A stretch of 64,000 nt of DNA from an uncultured Pseudanabaenaceae cyanobacterium (GTDB lineage: Bacteria > Cyanobacteriota > Cyanobacteriia > Pseudanabaenales > Pseudanabaenaceae), in NCBI GenBank assembly GCA_937927915.1, contig CALGKB010000009.1, forward strand, positions 116,081 to 180,080. The letters are read 5' to 3'. Shown one piece after another: positions 18,502-27,010 of the stretch; position 1 is the stretch's first letter, and each line of letters opens with the position of its first letter. The notes beneath the pieces were generated by a model. It saw only the letters and a program-made list of their open reading frames with translations. It searched no databases and was not told where the DNA came from. A program made the translations under genes and the position numbers.

Positions 18502-19197
18502 ATGACTACTTCTCCCACTATTACCTACACCCTGGAAGAATTTTTACTGCGGTTTGAACAGAAAATCGATCGGCAGTTTGCTGAACTGAAGCAGGAGATC
18601 ACCGACCTCAGAACAGAACTCAAGCAAGATATAGGCAGTCTCAGAGCCGAAGTTAGGCAGGAGATCACCGACCTCAGAACAGAACTCAAGCAAGATATAG
18701 GCAGCCTCAGAGCCGAAGTTAGGCAGGAGATCACCGACCTCAGAACAGAACTCAAGCAGGATATAGCCGACCTCAGAGCCGAAGTTAGGCAGGAGATCAC
18801 TGACCTCAGAACAGAACTCAAGCAGGATATAGCCGACCTCAGAGCGGAATCAAAACAGGACATGGCTGACCTCAGAGGAGAACTGAAGCAGGAAGTAGCT
18901 CAGGCAAGAACTGAAGGGAAGGAGGATAGGCGCAAACTGGAACAAAAGATGGACACCTACTACGCCGAATTGAAACAGGAGATTACCAGTGTCAAGACGG
19001 AAGTAAAAGAATTAGGGCAAAAGGTGTCTAGTCTGGCAGCAGATGTCAAAGCACTGGACGAAAAAGCTAAAGGTATTGACAAACGCCTAGAAAACGTGGA
19101 ATTCATTGTCCGCAGTGGTTCCGTTGCTTTTCTCACCAGCTTTGTTGGTCTTGTCCTCAAGGTGTTTGGTATTATTCCTGACCTCAAGACTCCCTAG
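18502..19197 (+). CDS. Hendecad-repeat coiled-coil protein with C-terminal hydrophobic segment
   Basis: A 231-residue protein dominated by 11-residue repeats alternating EITDLRTELKQ and DIGSLRAEVRQ/DIADLRAEVRQ (about residues 32-120), decaying into ordinary heptads up to residue about 205. A hydrophobic stretch SVAFLTSFVGLVLKVFGII near the C-terminus may anchor it in a membrane. The 11-residue period favours a right-handed or straight coiled coil. The DNA repeats are nearly identical, so the copy number has recently changed or is being homogenised. Cyanobacteria have many such proteins of unknown function; I cannot name a family. Confidence 0.75.
   Translation: MTTSPTITYTLEEFLLRFEQKIDRQFAELKQEITDLRTELKQDIGSLRAEVRQEITDLRTELKQDIGSLRAEVRQEITDLRTELKQDIADLRAEVRQEITDLRTELKQDIADLRAESKQDMADLRGELKQEVAQARTEGKEDRRKLEQKMDTYYAELKQEITSVKTEVKELGQKVSSLAADVKALDEKAKGIDKRLENVEFIVRSGSVAFLTSFVGLVLKVFGIIPDLKTP
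18595..18858 (+). repeat. Four tandem 66-bp repeats inside the coiled-coil gene
   Basis: Units begin at 18595, 18661, 18727 and 18793, each opening GAGATCACCGACCTCAGAAC or with one change. The first three differ at only a few positions; the fourth diverges at its end. Each unit encodes 22 residues, that is two hendecads, so gain or loss of a unit keeps frame. Confidence 0.9.
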
Positions 19198-19463
19198 CCA
19201 TCGTTTTCCTGCTGCCATTCCTCTGGTGCATAGGCACGGATAGCAAGAGCATGAATTACTGTCCCCATTTCTGCCCCCAGTGCCCCATAAACTAAGCGAT
19301 GTTTTTCCAGCAAAGTTTTGCCACGAAAGAGAGGAGAAACGATCGTGACTGCATAGTGACCACTGCCCCCTTCCCGATGATGGCGGTGATACTGACTCTC
19401 ATCCTCGATGTGAATGTAGGTTGCTGCCAACTTATCCTGCAGAACTTGGGCGAGGTTTTCCAT
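19194..19463 (-). CDS. BolA family protein
   Basis: An 89-residue BolA-like protein with HYAVTIVSPLFRGKTLLEKHRLVYGALG, containing the conserved helix-turn region, and an IHALAIRAYAPEEW end. BolA proteins usually pair with monothiol glutaredoxins to handle Fe-S clusters; the candidate cluster-binding histidines (QYHRHHRE segment and the C-terminal IHAL His) are visible. No glutaredoxin gene is adjacent. The stop overlaps the convergent coiled-coil gene by four bases. Confidence 0.88.
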   Translation of the reverse strand: MENLAQVLQDKLAATYIHIEDESQYHRHHREGGSGHYAVTIVSPLFRGKTLLEKHRLVYGALGAEMGTVIHALAIRAYAPEEWQQENDG

Positions 19464-19503
19464 ACTAAGTTAATATGATGCCTATCCAAATCTTACATCT
19501 TGC

Positions 19504-20307
19504 CTAGAGGACATCGGCAAAAGCAGGACGCAAACGCCTGTATAACCGCGCCCCGCCGTACAGGACTGCCCCCGACAGCAAACTTGCCACCAGCCATTCC
19601 CCTCCATGTTGTATTTTCCCCACCAGCATAATGTCACGGTAAACCTCCACGATCGTTGCTACGGGATTTAGCCATAGAATCCAGTGTTGGAACTCCTTGG
19701 GCACCTTAGCAATGGGATAGACAATAGGCGTGAGGTAAAACCACAAATTCACCAGCACTGCCACTGTTTGGGGAATGTCCCGCAAAAATACCGTCAATCC
19801 CGCCACCACATAGGCAATCCCGATCGTCAATGCCAACTGCGTCAACCACAGCAAAGGCAGCAACAACAGCACACCATGCACCACCTGACTAGAGAGAATA
19901 GTTGCCACCCAGAGAATTGCCAAACCCAGCAAACTCTCCAGGAAAGCCGCAGACACTGGTACCAAAGGCAGTAACATCAAAGGGAATACCACCTTTTTCA
20001 CCAAATTGGGCTGATTGATCACCGCACTGGCAGCCTGCACTATACCTGTTGTAAAAGCCGTCCAGGGCACTAAACCCGCAAACAACCACAGACTAAAAGT
20101 AAATTGATTTTCAGGCAAAGTCGGCAAATTGAGCTTTACCTGTAGCACCACCGAAAACACATAGGTAAAAATCAGGAGTTGGGACAACTGATGCAACAGG
20201 GACCACAAATTCCCCAGCACTGCCCCCTGATACTTCACCGCCAACTCGCGGCTGACCAGAGTCCACAGTAAATCCCAGTGAGCATAGAGCCTGCACATAA
20301 TAGCCAT
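19504..20307 (-). CDS. ABC-2 type polysaccharide export permease
   Basis: A 267-residue permease with about six membrane segments and the Wzm/TagG-type start (LVSRELAVKYQGAVLGNLWS) and LRDIPQTVAVLVNLWFYLTPIVYP region. Such permeases export O-antigen or capsule chains with a separate ATPase (Wzt/TagH). No ATPase is encoded next to it in this window. It sits 40 bases upstream of bolA and divergent from tRNA-Ser. Substrate unknown. Confidence 0.85.
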   Translation of the reverse strand: MAIMCRLYAHWDLLWTLVSRELAVKYQGAVLGNLWSLLHQLSQLLIFTYVFSVVLQVKLNLPTLPENQFTFSLWLFAGLVPWTAFTTGIVQAASAVINQPNLVKKVVFPLMLLPLVPVSAAFLESLLGLAILWVATILSSQVVHGVLLLLPLLWLTQLALTIGIAYVVAGLTVFLRDIPQTVAVLVNLWFYLTPIVYPIAKVPKEFQHWILWLNPVATIVEVYRDIMLVGKIQHGGEWLVASLLSGAVLYGGARLYRRLRPAFADVL

Positions 20308-20343
20308 CCTAACAAAAAAATTCCCATTTCCCTAAAAATCTGC

Positions 20344-20349
20344 TATGAT
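20344..20349 (+). promoter_or_regulatory. Possible -10 element of tRNA-Ser
   Basis: TATGAT lies 16 bases before the first base of the tRNA, a suitable distance for transcription starting a few bases upstream of the mature 5' end. No convincing -35 box is seen. Confidence 0.35.
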
Positions 20350-20364
20350 GAAACTCTTGAGCAT

Positions 20365-20456
20365 GGAGAGGTGGCTGAGTGGTCGAAAGCGGCAGATTGC
20401 TAATCTGTTGTACGGTTCGAAAGGCCGTACCGAGGGTTCGAATCCCTCTCTCTCCG
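20365..20456 (+). tRNA. tRNA-Ser (anticodon GCT)
   Basis: A complete class II tRNA. The acceptor stem begins GGAGAGG and closes with TCTCTCC plus discriminator G. The anticodon arm GCAGATTGCTAATCTG displays GCT. A long variable arm (TACGG/CCGTA) and the T arm GAGGGTTCGAATCCCTC follow. CCA is not encoded. It decodes AGC and AGU. Confidence 0.95.
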
Positions 20457-20490
20457 CTCCCCAAAGGCTAGGCAAGGGCACTAAACGACT

Positions 20491-20691
20491 ATGAAGAAAG
20501 CTGTGGACATCTCCAAAATCACAGCCAAGGATGTAGCAGAGCTTGCCGCCAGACTAGAACGGGATGACTACGACAACCCCTTTGAAAGTTTGCAGGACTG
20601 GCACCTTTTGCGGGCAATTTTTCTGCAGCGCCCAGAGTTGGTAGAACCGTACATATATTTACTAGATAATGAACCCTACGATGAATGTTAG
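20491..20691 (+). CDS. Small conserved cyanobacterial protein, DUF2555-like
   Basis: A 66-residue soluble protein with the segment AELAARLERDDYDNPFESLQ followed by a DWHLLRAI helix and RPELVEPYIYLLDNE, which I recall as the pattern of the cyanobacterial DUF2555 family. Function unknown. It starts 34 bases after tRNA-Ser and ends 33 bases before the response regulator, so it may be cotranscribed with the latter. The family name is from memory. Confidence 0.7.
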   Translation: MKKAVDISKITAKDVAELAARLERDDYDNPFESLQDWHLLRAIFLQRPELVEPYIYLLDNEPYDEC

Positions 20692-20724
20692 GTAGTATAC
20701 TAGGCTAAAGCTAGTTTTGTGGCT

Positions 20725-21411
20725 ATGAGTCCCATCCGTGTAGTTTTGATTGAAGACCACGACCTGACCCGTGTCGGTATGAAAATTACGTTGCAGCAGC
20801 AGGGCATAGAAGTTATTGGCGAAGCCACTACCGGCGCGGAAGGTATCAACCTGGTGGAGTCGCTCCAACCTGATGTGGTAATTGTTGACCTAGGTTTGCC
20901 AGACACCGATGGTGTGGAAGTAACTAAGCGCCTGAAGGGGTTGCCAGGGGAAAAAGTACCTAGGGTGTTGATCTTAACGTTAACGGATACGGAAGAGACT
21001 GTACTAGCAGCCTTTGCGGCAGGGGCAGATTCCTACTGCATTAAGGATACCAGCTCGGAAAACCTCCTCCAGGCAATTAAACAGACGGCAGAGGGGAACT
21101 CCTGGGTCGATCCCGCTATAGCCAGTATTGTCCTCAATCAAGTCCGTAAAGCGGCGGATGTGAAAACTGTGCAGATCGATGCCTCTGACCCTGAATATAA
21201 ACAAATTCTTGCCTCTACTCCCCTCACAGAAAGAGAGTTGGAGGTGTTGACAGAGATTGTCAATGGCTATAGCAATGCCCAAATCGCGGAGCGTCTCTAC
21301 ATCACAGTCGGCACGGTGAAAACCCATGTGCGCAATATCCTCAACAAACTCTGCGCCGATGACCGTACCCAAGCCGCTGTCAGGGCACTCCGATCGGGTC
21401 TAGTCAAGTAA
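20725..21411 (+). CDS. NarL/FixJ-type response regulator
   Basis: A 228-residue two-domain regulator. The receiver domain has the acidic pair EDHD, the phospho-acceptor Asp in VVIVDLGLPD, and Thr/Lys switch residues in LTLTDTEE and CIKDTS. A LuxR-type helix-turn-helix follows (LTERELEVLTEIVNGYSNAQ, then RLYITVGTVKTHV). ATG 20725 is preferred; GTG two codons upstream (20719) is the alternative. No sensor kinase is adjacent, so its partner is unknown. Confidence 0.9.
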   Translation: MSPIRVVLIEDHDLTRVGMKITLQQQGIEVIGEATTGAEGINLVESLQPDVVIVDLGLPDTDGVEVTKRLKGLPGEKVPRVLILTLTDTEETVLAAFAAGADSYCIKDTSSENLLQAIKQTAEGNSWVDPAIASIVLNQVRKAADVKTVQIDASDPEYKQILASTPLTERELEVLTEIVNGYSNAQIAERLYITVGTVKTHVRNILNKLCADDRTQAAVRALRSGLVK

Positions 21412-21453
21412 CCTTACAACCTTGCGGTCAGAAATTTTCAAAGCAAAGCCTAG

Positions 21454-21480
21454 AGGGGGACGCTTAGACCCCCTTTTTTT
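21454..21480 (+). terminator. Intrinsic terminator after the response regulator
   Basis: AGGGGG (21454-21459) can pair with CCCCCT (21469-21474) around a nine-base loop and is followed by seven T residues. It lies 43 bases after the response-regulator stop. Confidence 0.8.
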
Positions 21481-21522
21481 ATGTTGCGCTTAAACCCTGG
21501 GGTTGCTCAACGCCTTACGGCA

Positions 21523-21894
21523 TCAGAGGAAAATAACCAGTAGATAGGGGTCAACCTCTCTTTCAAAGACTTCATCTCCAGGGCTAGCAGTTCTATAACG
21601 CATCCAAATGTGATGCTGTTACTGACAGGCTGGTTCTAGTTGCACCCATATATCTGGATCAAGAATAGTTTCTACGCTGTTCTGGAATAAAATCCTTTCC
21701 TTAGTGAGAGTATCTAAATCAAACCAAGACTTGTCGGGCAATCGCTGTCTTAATTGCTCCACTGCTGACTTTAGGTAAGAGGAATACACAGAACCGGCAA
21801 AGGCTTCCGGCATTCTCGCTCCTAAAACCAATACAAATAGTTCCCCTTGACTCAAAGGAATATTTCGGTGGTCGCCAGTGGGGGTCAGTGTCAT
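21523..21894 (-). pseudogene. WYL-domain transcriptional regulator remnant
   Basis: From the ATG at 21894 a 91-residue frame (IPLSQGELFVLVLGARMPEA and a following helix) ends at TAA. Reading through that stop, the same frame continues QHHIWMRYRTASPGDEVF then EREVDPYLLV before a TGA at 21523. Together they match the middle region and the first strands of the WYL domain of YafY/PafC-type regulators, where a Gln codon is expected at the stop. The N-terminal helix-turn-helix and the rest of the WYL domain are missing. WYL assignment is by recalled consensus. Confidence 0.65.
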
Positions 21895-21978
21895 AACTGT
21901 TAAATGTCAGGAAAAAGGTAGAAAAAAGGAGCCAGAAATGGTATTCTAGCTCTAAGAAATCACAAACAAACTTGAGTT

Positions 21979-22918
21979 TATGTTAAAACAACTGCGGCAA
22001 CTTATCAAGCCCTTGTTAAAACTTCTACCCTAAAATGATTATCCTGTTTTGGATTCTCAACTCTTTGTCCTCCTCTGGATACACTGCATTTTAGATGCAA
22101 GAGTCTTTACAATGAGGGGCTTATTCTTTCTCTTAAATCATCTCGGCTCTGAGGTTGATATATTTATCTTTTCTAAAGTGTGTAAACATCGTAGTAATAA
22201 ACCTTTCAACGCATTTTAAGAGAGTTGCAACAGCGCCTGAAAAGACAAAACTATGGAGAATTTAAGCATTTATTTCCTGTGGATTCTACTATCATAACTT
22301 TAACAAACAAATTATTTTGGCAACAGCAAGTGTACCAAGTAAAACTATCTCTTAGCTTTGATATAAATCTAGGTAACATTAGTGATGAGATAATTACTTT
22401 TGGGCAAACTAATGACCAAAAAATTGATAATCTTGTTAGCGGAACGATGCCAGAGGATGTACTTGAAATCATGGATAGAGGTTTTACTTCTTGGTGATTA
22501 ATTGATGAAATATGCAACAGAAATACATTGTTTATTGTACGGATTAGAAATAATATGAAACTCAATCCAGACAATTCTAATGTACGGGTGGTTCAATTTT
22601 TTAATGAAGAAGATAATATTGAGTATAGACTAGCTACTAATGTGCAAAATATGAGTGACGAGGCAATCAAGAAAGCCTGTCGTCTACGCTGGTAAATTGA
22701 AGACGTACTTAAAATTGGACAACATAATCACAAAGAATGAGAATGGAGTACGACTACAAATCTATGCTGTACCGATTGGTTATTTACTGCTTAAGTTGTT
22801 AAATATAGGTCAAAGTAAAACCTATGAATCCATCAACAAATTACGATATTTACAGATAGAAATAGGCAGACATTGTACTCTAATGCAAATCTTGGAGGTT
22901 GAGCCTCTGGTAGGGTAA
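21979..22918 (+). mobile_element. Degenerate IS4-like transposase gene
   Basis: One transposase can be followed through broken frames: MLKQLRQLIKPLLKLLP, a stop, DYPVLDSQLFVLLWIH, FSKVCKHRSNKPFNAF, a stop, LKRQNYGEFKHLFPVDSTI, ISDEIITFGQTNDQKIDNLV, and a stop. Then follow an IRNNMKLNPDN segment, CRLRW with a stop, LKLDNIITKNENGVRLQIYA and a VEPLVG end. The DSTI and later DRGF segments fit the DDE positions of IS4-group enzymes. Several stops and at least two frame changes make it inactive. I could not find matching terminal inverted repeats or a target duplication. No CGATCG occurs here. Confidence 0.75.
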
Positions 22919-22970
22919 GTCTGACCTCTAATGTTAAGTCTTATTGTGAAGGTTCAGCACTTTTGAAATT

Positions 22971-23102
22971 CTAACTCTCTTGCTTTCGCTTAGGTCTTTT
23001 TCCCTCGGCTTTTTCCTTTGTATTTCGTTGATTTGCTTGATACCGTTTATCTACCCTCCAGCTGATCTCGCGCTGGTGACCAAAAACTTTAACAATTTGA
23101 GG
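22971..23102 (-). pseudogene. Unidentified coding fragment
   Basis: A minus-strand open stretch reads PQIVKVFGHQREISWRVDKR and then YQANQRNTKEK, a basic tail and a TAG stop at 22971. It looks like a protein C-terminus rather than random sequence, but has no start of its own worth trusting and I cannot name the family. It fills most of the interval between the transposase remnant and pcyA. Possibly another element's relic. Confidence 0.3.
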
Positions 23103-23168
23103 TTTCACTGTTGAGGCGGTTAGGATAGTATAAGATTAGGGTAAGTTGTCTCTAATACCACTTAAGTT

Positions 23169-23921
23169 ATGAAGGTAAGTCTGCGGGAGTTAGTGCACCC
23201 CCTGGTGGGGCAGTTAGCTAATCGGATTGAGTCCCTTTGGCAACAGTATCTGGAACTAGCTCCCTACGACGAAATGCCGGCGGACTTGGGGTACGTGGAG
23301 GGGGCACTGGAGGGGGAAAAACTGACGATCGAGAACCGCTGTTACCAAACGACCCAGTTTCGTAAATTGCATTTGGAATTAGCACACCTCAGTCAGGGGC
23401 TAGATATTTTGCACTGTGTCATGTTTCCCCGCTCCGACTATTCTCTCCCTATTTTTGGCACCGATTTGGTGGGTAGTAAGACGGGGGTAATCAGCGCTGC
23501 CATCGTCGATCTCTCCCCTGTCAATCCCGATCGTTCTTTACCTTTATGTTATCAAAGGCGCTTGAGTCAGTTAACGCCCCTTGTTTTGAAAGAACCCAGG
23601 GCTTTGCCAGAGTGGGGGGATATTTTCTCCGATTATTGTTTGTTTGCCAGGCTGACAGACAGGGAAGAGGGACAGAAGTTTATCCAACGTGTAGAAGAAT
23701 ATTTAGTCATTCACTGTGAGATTGCCAGGGAAACTCAGCCTCTGCAGTCCTTGGAGGAGATAGACCACATTCGTTCCCGCCAACAGAACTATTGTTTGAA
23801 ACAACAGCAAAATGACAAGACAAGAAGAGTCCTAGAAAAATCCTTTGGTACAGAATGGACAGAAAGATACATGACTACTATGTTATTTGACATACCTGTC
23901 ACTTCCAGTTTGCCCATGTGA
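23169..23921 (+). CDS. pcyA: Phycocyanobilin:ferredoxin oxidoreductase
   Basis: Four-electron reduction of biliverdin IX-alpha to phycocyanobilin, the chromophore of phycocyanin, allophycocyanin and phytochromes, using ferredoxin. The 250-residue protein has the catalytic set in FRKLHLELAHLSQGLDIL then HCVMFPR and FGTDLVG: Glu70, His82 and Asp99, corresponding to Glu76, His88 and Asp105 of the Synechocystis enzyme. A glycosyltransferase gene follows with a one-base overlap (TGATG). Confidence 0.96.
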   Translation: MKVSLRELVHPLVGQLANRIESLWQQYLELAPYDEMPADLGYVEGALEGEKLTIENRCYQTTQFRKLHLELAHLSQGLDILHCVMFPRSDYSLPIFGTDLVGSKTGVISAAIVDLSPVNPDRSLPLCYQRRLSQLTPLVLKEPRALPEWGDIFSDYCLFARLTDREEGQKFIQRVEEYLVIHCEIARETQPLQSLEEIDHIRSRQQNYCLKQQQNDKTRRVLEKSFGTEWTERYMTTMLFDIPVTSSLPM

Positions 23922-24850
23922 TGGCAGTCACAGTCCTCATTCCCACCTACAATGGGGCACAGTTTTTAGAGGAAACTTTGGCTAGTGTAGCAGCCCAAAC
24001 CTACCGCAATTTTAATGTGGTGGTCAGTGACGACGGCTCGGAGGATGCCACAATAACGATCGTGAAAAACTTTCAGGCAAGGGTGCCTTTTCCCGTCTAT
24101 GTCCTGCGCCACGATCGCTTAGGGTTGGTAGAGAATTGGAATTATGGTATTCAGTTTATTCGGCAACACTTACCCCAGACCCAATACCTACAACTGCTCT
24201 GCCAAGACGATCTTTTACACCCCGATTCTCTCGCTGCAAAGGTAAAATTTGCCCAGGTCCATCCCCAGGTGGGTATGGTATTTAGTCGCCGATCCCTCAT
24301 TGGAGAAGTTACCCCTCAGTTAAATTGGCTGCGGGATTTGACTAGTTATTGGTCTCAAATTGCCTCCCTACGATCGGGTTTAGAGTATTTTTGTGACCCC
24401 CATTTCTTGCACCCCCCCGACAACAAAATTGGCGAACCCAGCAATGTGTTAATTTCTATGACAGTATTTGAACGGCTAGGGCTTTTTGACCCCCAATTCC
24501 GGCAGTACTGTGATTGGGAAATGTGGCTCAGAATTATGGCGAATTATGCCGTGGGGTTTATCGATGGGGAATTAAGTAGTTTTCGTATTCATCCCCAACA
24601 GACTACCTGGGAGAACGAAAAAAACGATCGGGCTTGGGCAGAAATTTATGCCGTTTGGTGCAAGGTACTGAGTCATCCCCACTACCAGGCTGTGCCGACA
24701 GCAGTAAAAAATCGCCTTTTCCGCCATACAGTTGGGGAATTGGGGAGGGAATGTTTTAGAATTATCAAGCACGGGCGACCCCATCGCTACCCTGCTGTTT
24801 TGTACTGGTTGGCACAATCTGTCTATGCGCGTTTTATTTCTCCACCCTAA
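23921..24850 (+). CDS. Family 2 glycosyltransferase
   Basis: A 309-residue GT-A enzyme starting VTVLIPTYNGAQFLEETLAS, with the nucleotide-binding SDDGSEDAT, a CQDDLLHPDSL metal-binding motif and a DWEMWLRI acceptor-site segment. It transfers a sugar in surface-glycan or glycolipid synthesis; specificity unknown. ATG 23921 overlaps the pcyA stop by one base, and the 3' end overlaps the next glycosyltransferase start by 26 bases, so translation is probably coupled. Confidence 0.88.
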   Translation: MAVTVLIPTYNGAQFLEETLASVAAQTYRNFNVVVSDDGSEDATITIVKNFQARVPFPVYVLRHDRLGLVENWNYGIQFIRQHLPQTQYLQLLCQDDLLHPDSLAAKVKFAQVHPQVGMVFSRRSLIGEVTPQLNWLRDLTSYWSQIASLRSGLEYFCDPHFLHPPDNKIGEPSNVLISMTVFERLGLFDPQFRQYCDWEMWLRIMANYAVGFIDGELSSFRIHPQQTTWENEKNDRAWAEIYAVWCKVLSHPHYQAVPTAVKNRLFRHTVGELGRECFRIIKHGRPHRYPAVLYWLAQSVYARFISPP

Positions 24851-26153
24851 CTTCCCTGCTCAGTTTCGCCATGTGGCTACCATACTTGGTCGAGACCCCA
24901 AAAACCAACTAGTGTTTGGCACCAAGACAGAAAACAACCTGCAAATCAGTGGGGTACTCAAGGTGATGTACCAAGTGGCGCGGGAGCCTAGCCCCCAAAC
25001 CCATCACTATATCCGCACCCTAGAAGGAGCAGTGCTACAGGGGCAGGGGGTCTATCGCCTGTGCGAGGAACTGAAGCGCAAGGGTTTCTATCCCGATCTG
25101 GTGTATGCTCACTCTGGCTGGGGACCGAGTCTCTATGTCAAGGATGCCTTCCCCAAAGCTGCCCACCTCAGCTATTTTGAGTGGTACTACAACGCGCGGG
25201 GAGCAGATGCCGATTTTGACCCCAACGAACCCCTCAACGCCGACGACTATCTCCGCATTCGCACGAAAAACGCCCCCATTTTAATGGACCTGGGACACTG
25301 TGATTGGGGCATTTCCCCCACCTATTGGCAGCGCAGTCAATTCCCAGAGGTATTTCATCCCCGCATTACGGTCTTGCACGATGGAGTGGATACGGACTAT
25401 TTCAAACCCAAACCAGGGGCAAAGCTGGTCTTGCCGGATAAAAATCTGGACTTGTCCCACGTGGACGAGCTGGTGACCTATGTGGCGCGGGGGATGGAGC
25501 CTTATCGCGGCTTTCCCCAGTTTATTGAGACCTTGGGTATCCTGTTAGCCCGTCGTCCCCATTGCCATGCGGTGATTGTGGGGGAAAATCGGGTCTGCTA
25601 CGGCAAAGCGGCTCCAGCGGGGACAACCTACAAGGATATGATGCTGGAGAAAGTGCCCCTAGATATGTCCCGCGTGCATTTTACGGGGGGCTTGCCCTAC
25701 GGTCAGTATCTACAGGTGATTCAAGCTTCCAGCGTGCACGTCTATCTCACGCGCCCCTTTGTGCTCTCCTGGTCTATGATTGAGGCGATGTCCACCGGTT
25801 GTTTGGTCTTGGCGTCAGATACAGAACCAGTGCGGGAGGTGATCGAAGACGGTAAAAACGGTCTGCTAGTAGATTTCTTTAGCCCTGAAAAGATTGCCGA
25901 TCGCATTGAAGAGGTGCTCGATCACCCCGATCGTTATGCCCAAATTCGCCAGAAAGCGCGGGAGACGGTTTTAGAACGCTATTCCCATCATTTACTGTTG
26001 CCCAAACATATCAAACTGATGGAGGCAGTAGCCAATCGGCAATTGCCCCCCGACCTCGGTCTGGAAAGCCACACACCGCAGCCCACTACCAGCACGACCA
26101 AGACGAAGACGAAAACAAAAAAACAAAAGGGATTTGCCGAACTGTTGCCATGA
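24825..26153 (+). CDS. Family 4-type glycosyltransferase
   Basis: A GT-B enzyme of 442 residues from ATG 24825, where MRVLFLHPNFPAQFRHVA gives a normal GT4 N-terminus; the longer frame upstream is only the overlap with the GT2 gene. The C-terminal half has VTYVARGMEPYRGF, a VHVYLTRPFVLSWSMIEAMS donor-site helix and a VREVIEDGKNGLLVDF motif. The tail is Lys/Thr-rich and low complexity. It belongs to the string after pcyA and probably acts with the GT2. Confidence 0.88.
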   Translation: MRVLFLHPNFPAQFRHVATILGRDPKNQLVFGTKTENNLQISGVLKVMYQVAREPSPQTHHYIRTLEGAVLQGQGVYRLCEELKRKGFYPDLVYAHSGWGPSLYVKDAFPKAAHLSYFEWYYNARGADADFDPNEPLNADDYLRIRTKNAPILMDLGHCDWGISPTYWQRSQFPEVFHPRITVLHDGVDTDYFKPKPGAKLVLPDKNLDLSHVDELVTYVARGMEPYRGFPQFIETLGILLARRPHCHAVIVGENRVCYGKAAPAGTTYKDMMLEKVPLDMSRVHFTGGLPYGQYLQVIQASSVHVYLTRPFVLSWSMIEAMSTGCLVLASDTEPVREVIEDGKNGLLVDFFSPEKIADRIEEVLDHPDRYAQIRQKARETVLERYSHHLLLPKHIKLMEAVANRQLPPDLGLESHTPQPTTSTTKTKTKTKKQKGFAELLP

Positions 26154-27010
26154 AGGGAAAAGCTCTCCTCCTCCTCTGTTGTGTGTACCTGGTTTGGGGG
26201 GGGCAGGTCAGCAGTGAGACCAATAGGGCAGAGGCAAAAGCACTGGTGGAACGGGGCAATAGTTTTATCAAACTGGGCAATGTGCAACAGGCGATTCCTC
26301 TCTACCGCCTAGCCATCAGTAAAGACAATAATTTTTTGCCAGCCCATTACAACCTTGGTCTAGCCCTGGCGCAGACGGGTAACTTAGAAGAAGCAACAAC
26401 TGTCTTGCAAAGGGTGATTGACTTAAAACCCGATTTTGTACCTGCCTACAGCGATTTGGGAGCGGTTTTTTTAGACAGGGGACAACCCCAGACTGCCATC
26501 ACCTATCTGCAAAAGGCAATAGAACTAGACAACAATTTTGCCAATGCCCACTACAACCTAGGGCTAGCCCGCAAAGCGCTACAGGACAACCAAGGGGCGA
26601 TCGCTGCCCTGTTAACAGCCCAGAAACTTGACCCCCGTAAGCCCGAAACCTTCTATCATTTGGCACTACTCTATCAGGGGCAGGGGAATTACAACAGTGC
26701 CCTTGCCAATTACCAAACCGCCATCAAACTCAACCCCCAGTACAGCCAAGCCCATTACAACCTCGGTGCCCTCTTTTTCCTGCAGGGAGACATTCCCAGC
26801 GCCGTCCACCATCTGCAACGAGCGATCGCTCTGCAACCCGATTTAGCTGATGCTCACTACACCCTAGGGGTGGTCTATAGTCGGACAGGTAGAAAGACGG
26901 AGGCATTAAACTCCCTGCAAACAGCCTTGCAACTCTATCAAAAACAAAAGAACCAGATGTGGATCGATCGGACAGTACAAACCATCCAAGCGATCCAGAC
27001 AGGGAATTGA
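26150..27010 (+). CDS. Secreted or membrane-anchored TPR protein
   Basis: A 286-residue protein with a hydrophobic N-terminal segment (KALLLLCCVYLVWGGQVSS) that is a signal peptide or anchor, then about seven TPR units (for example FANAHYNLGLARKALQDNQG). It likely serves as a scaffold outside or at the membrane. ATG overlaps the GT4 stop by four bases (ATGA), making it the last gene of the pcyA-GT2-GT4-TPR string. It converges on glgC with no spacer. Confidence 0.82.
   Translation: MKGKALLLLCCVYLVWGGQVSSETNRAEAKALVERGNSFIKLGNVQQAIPLYRLAISKDNNFLPAHYNLGLALAQTGNLEEATTVLQRVIDLKPDFVPAYSDLGAVFLDRGQPQTAITYLQKAIELDNNFANAHYNLGLARKALQDNQGAIAALLTAQKLDPRKPETFYHLALLYQGQGNYNSALANYQTAIKLNPQYSQAHYNLGALFFLQGDIPSAVHHLQRAIALQPDLADAHYTLGVVYSRTGRKTEALNSLQTALQLYQKQKNQMWIDRTVQTIQAIQTGN

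Noticed and set aside
18595..18858. Regular 66-bp spacing considered as a CRISPR array
   Set aside because: Units are contiguous with no unique spacers and encode a continuous coiled coil.
18525..18863. Repetitive minus-strand frame (SVLRSVISCLTSALR units)
   Set aside because: It is the reverse of the 66-bp repeats; its Cys/Ser/Leu-rich pattern follows from the sense hendecads.
21900..23000. Terminal inverted repeats for the dead transposon
   Set aside because: I compared the sequence before 21979 with that after 22918 and found no convincing inverted match.
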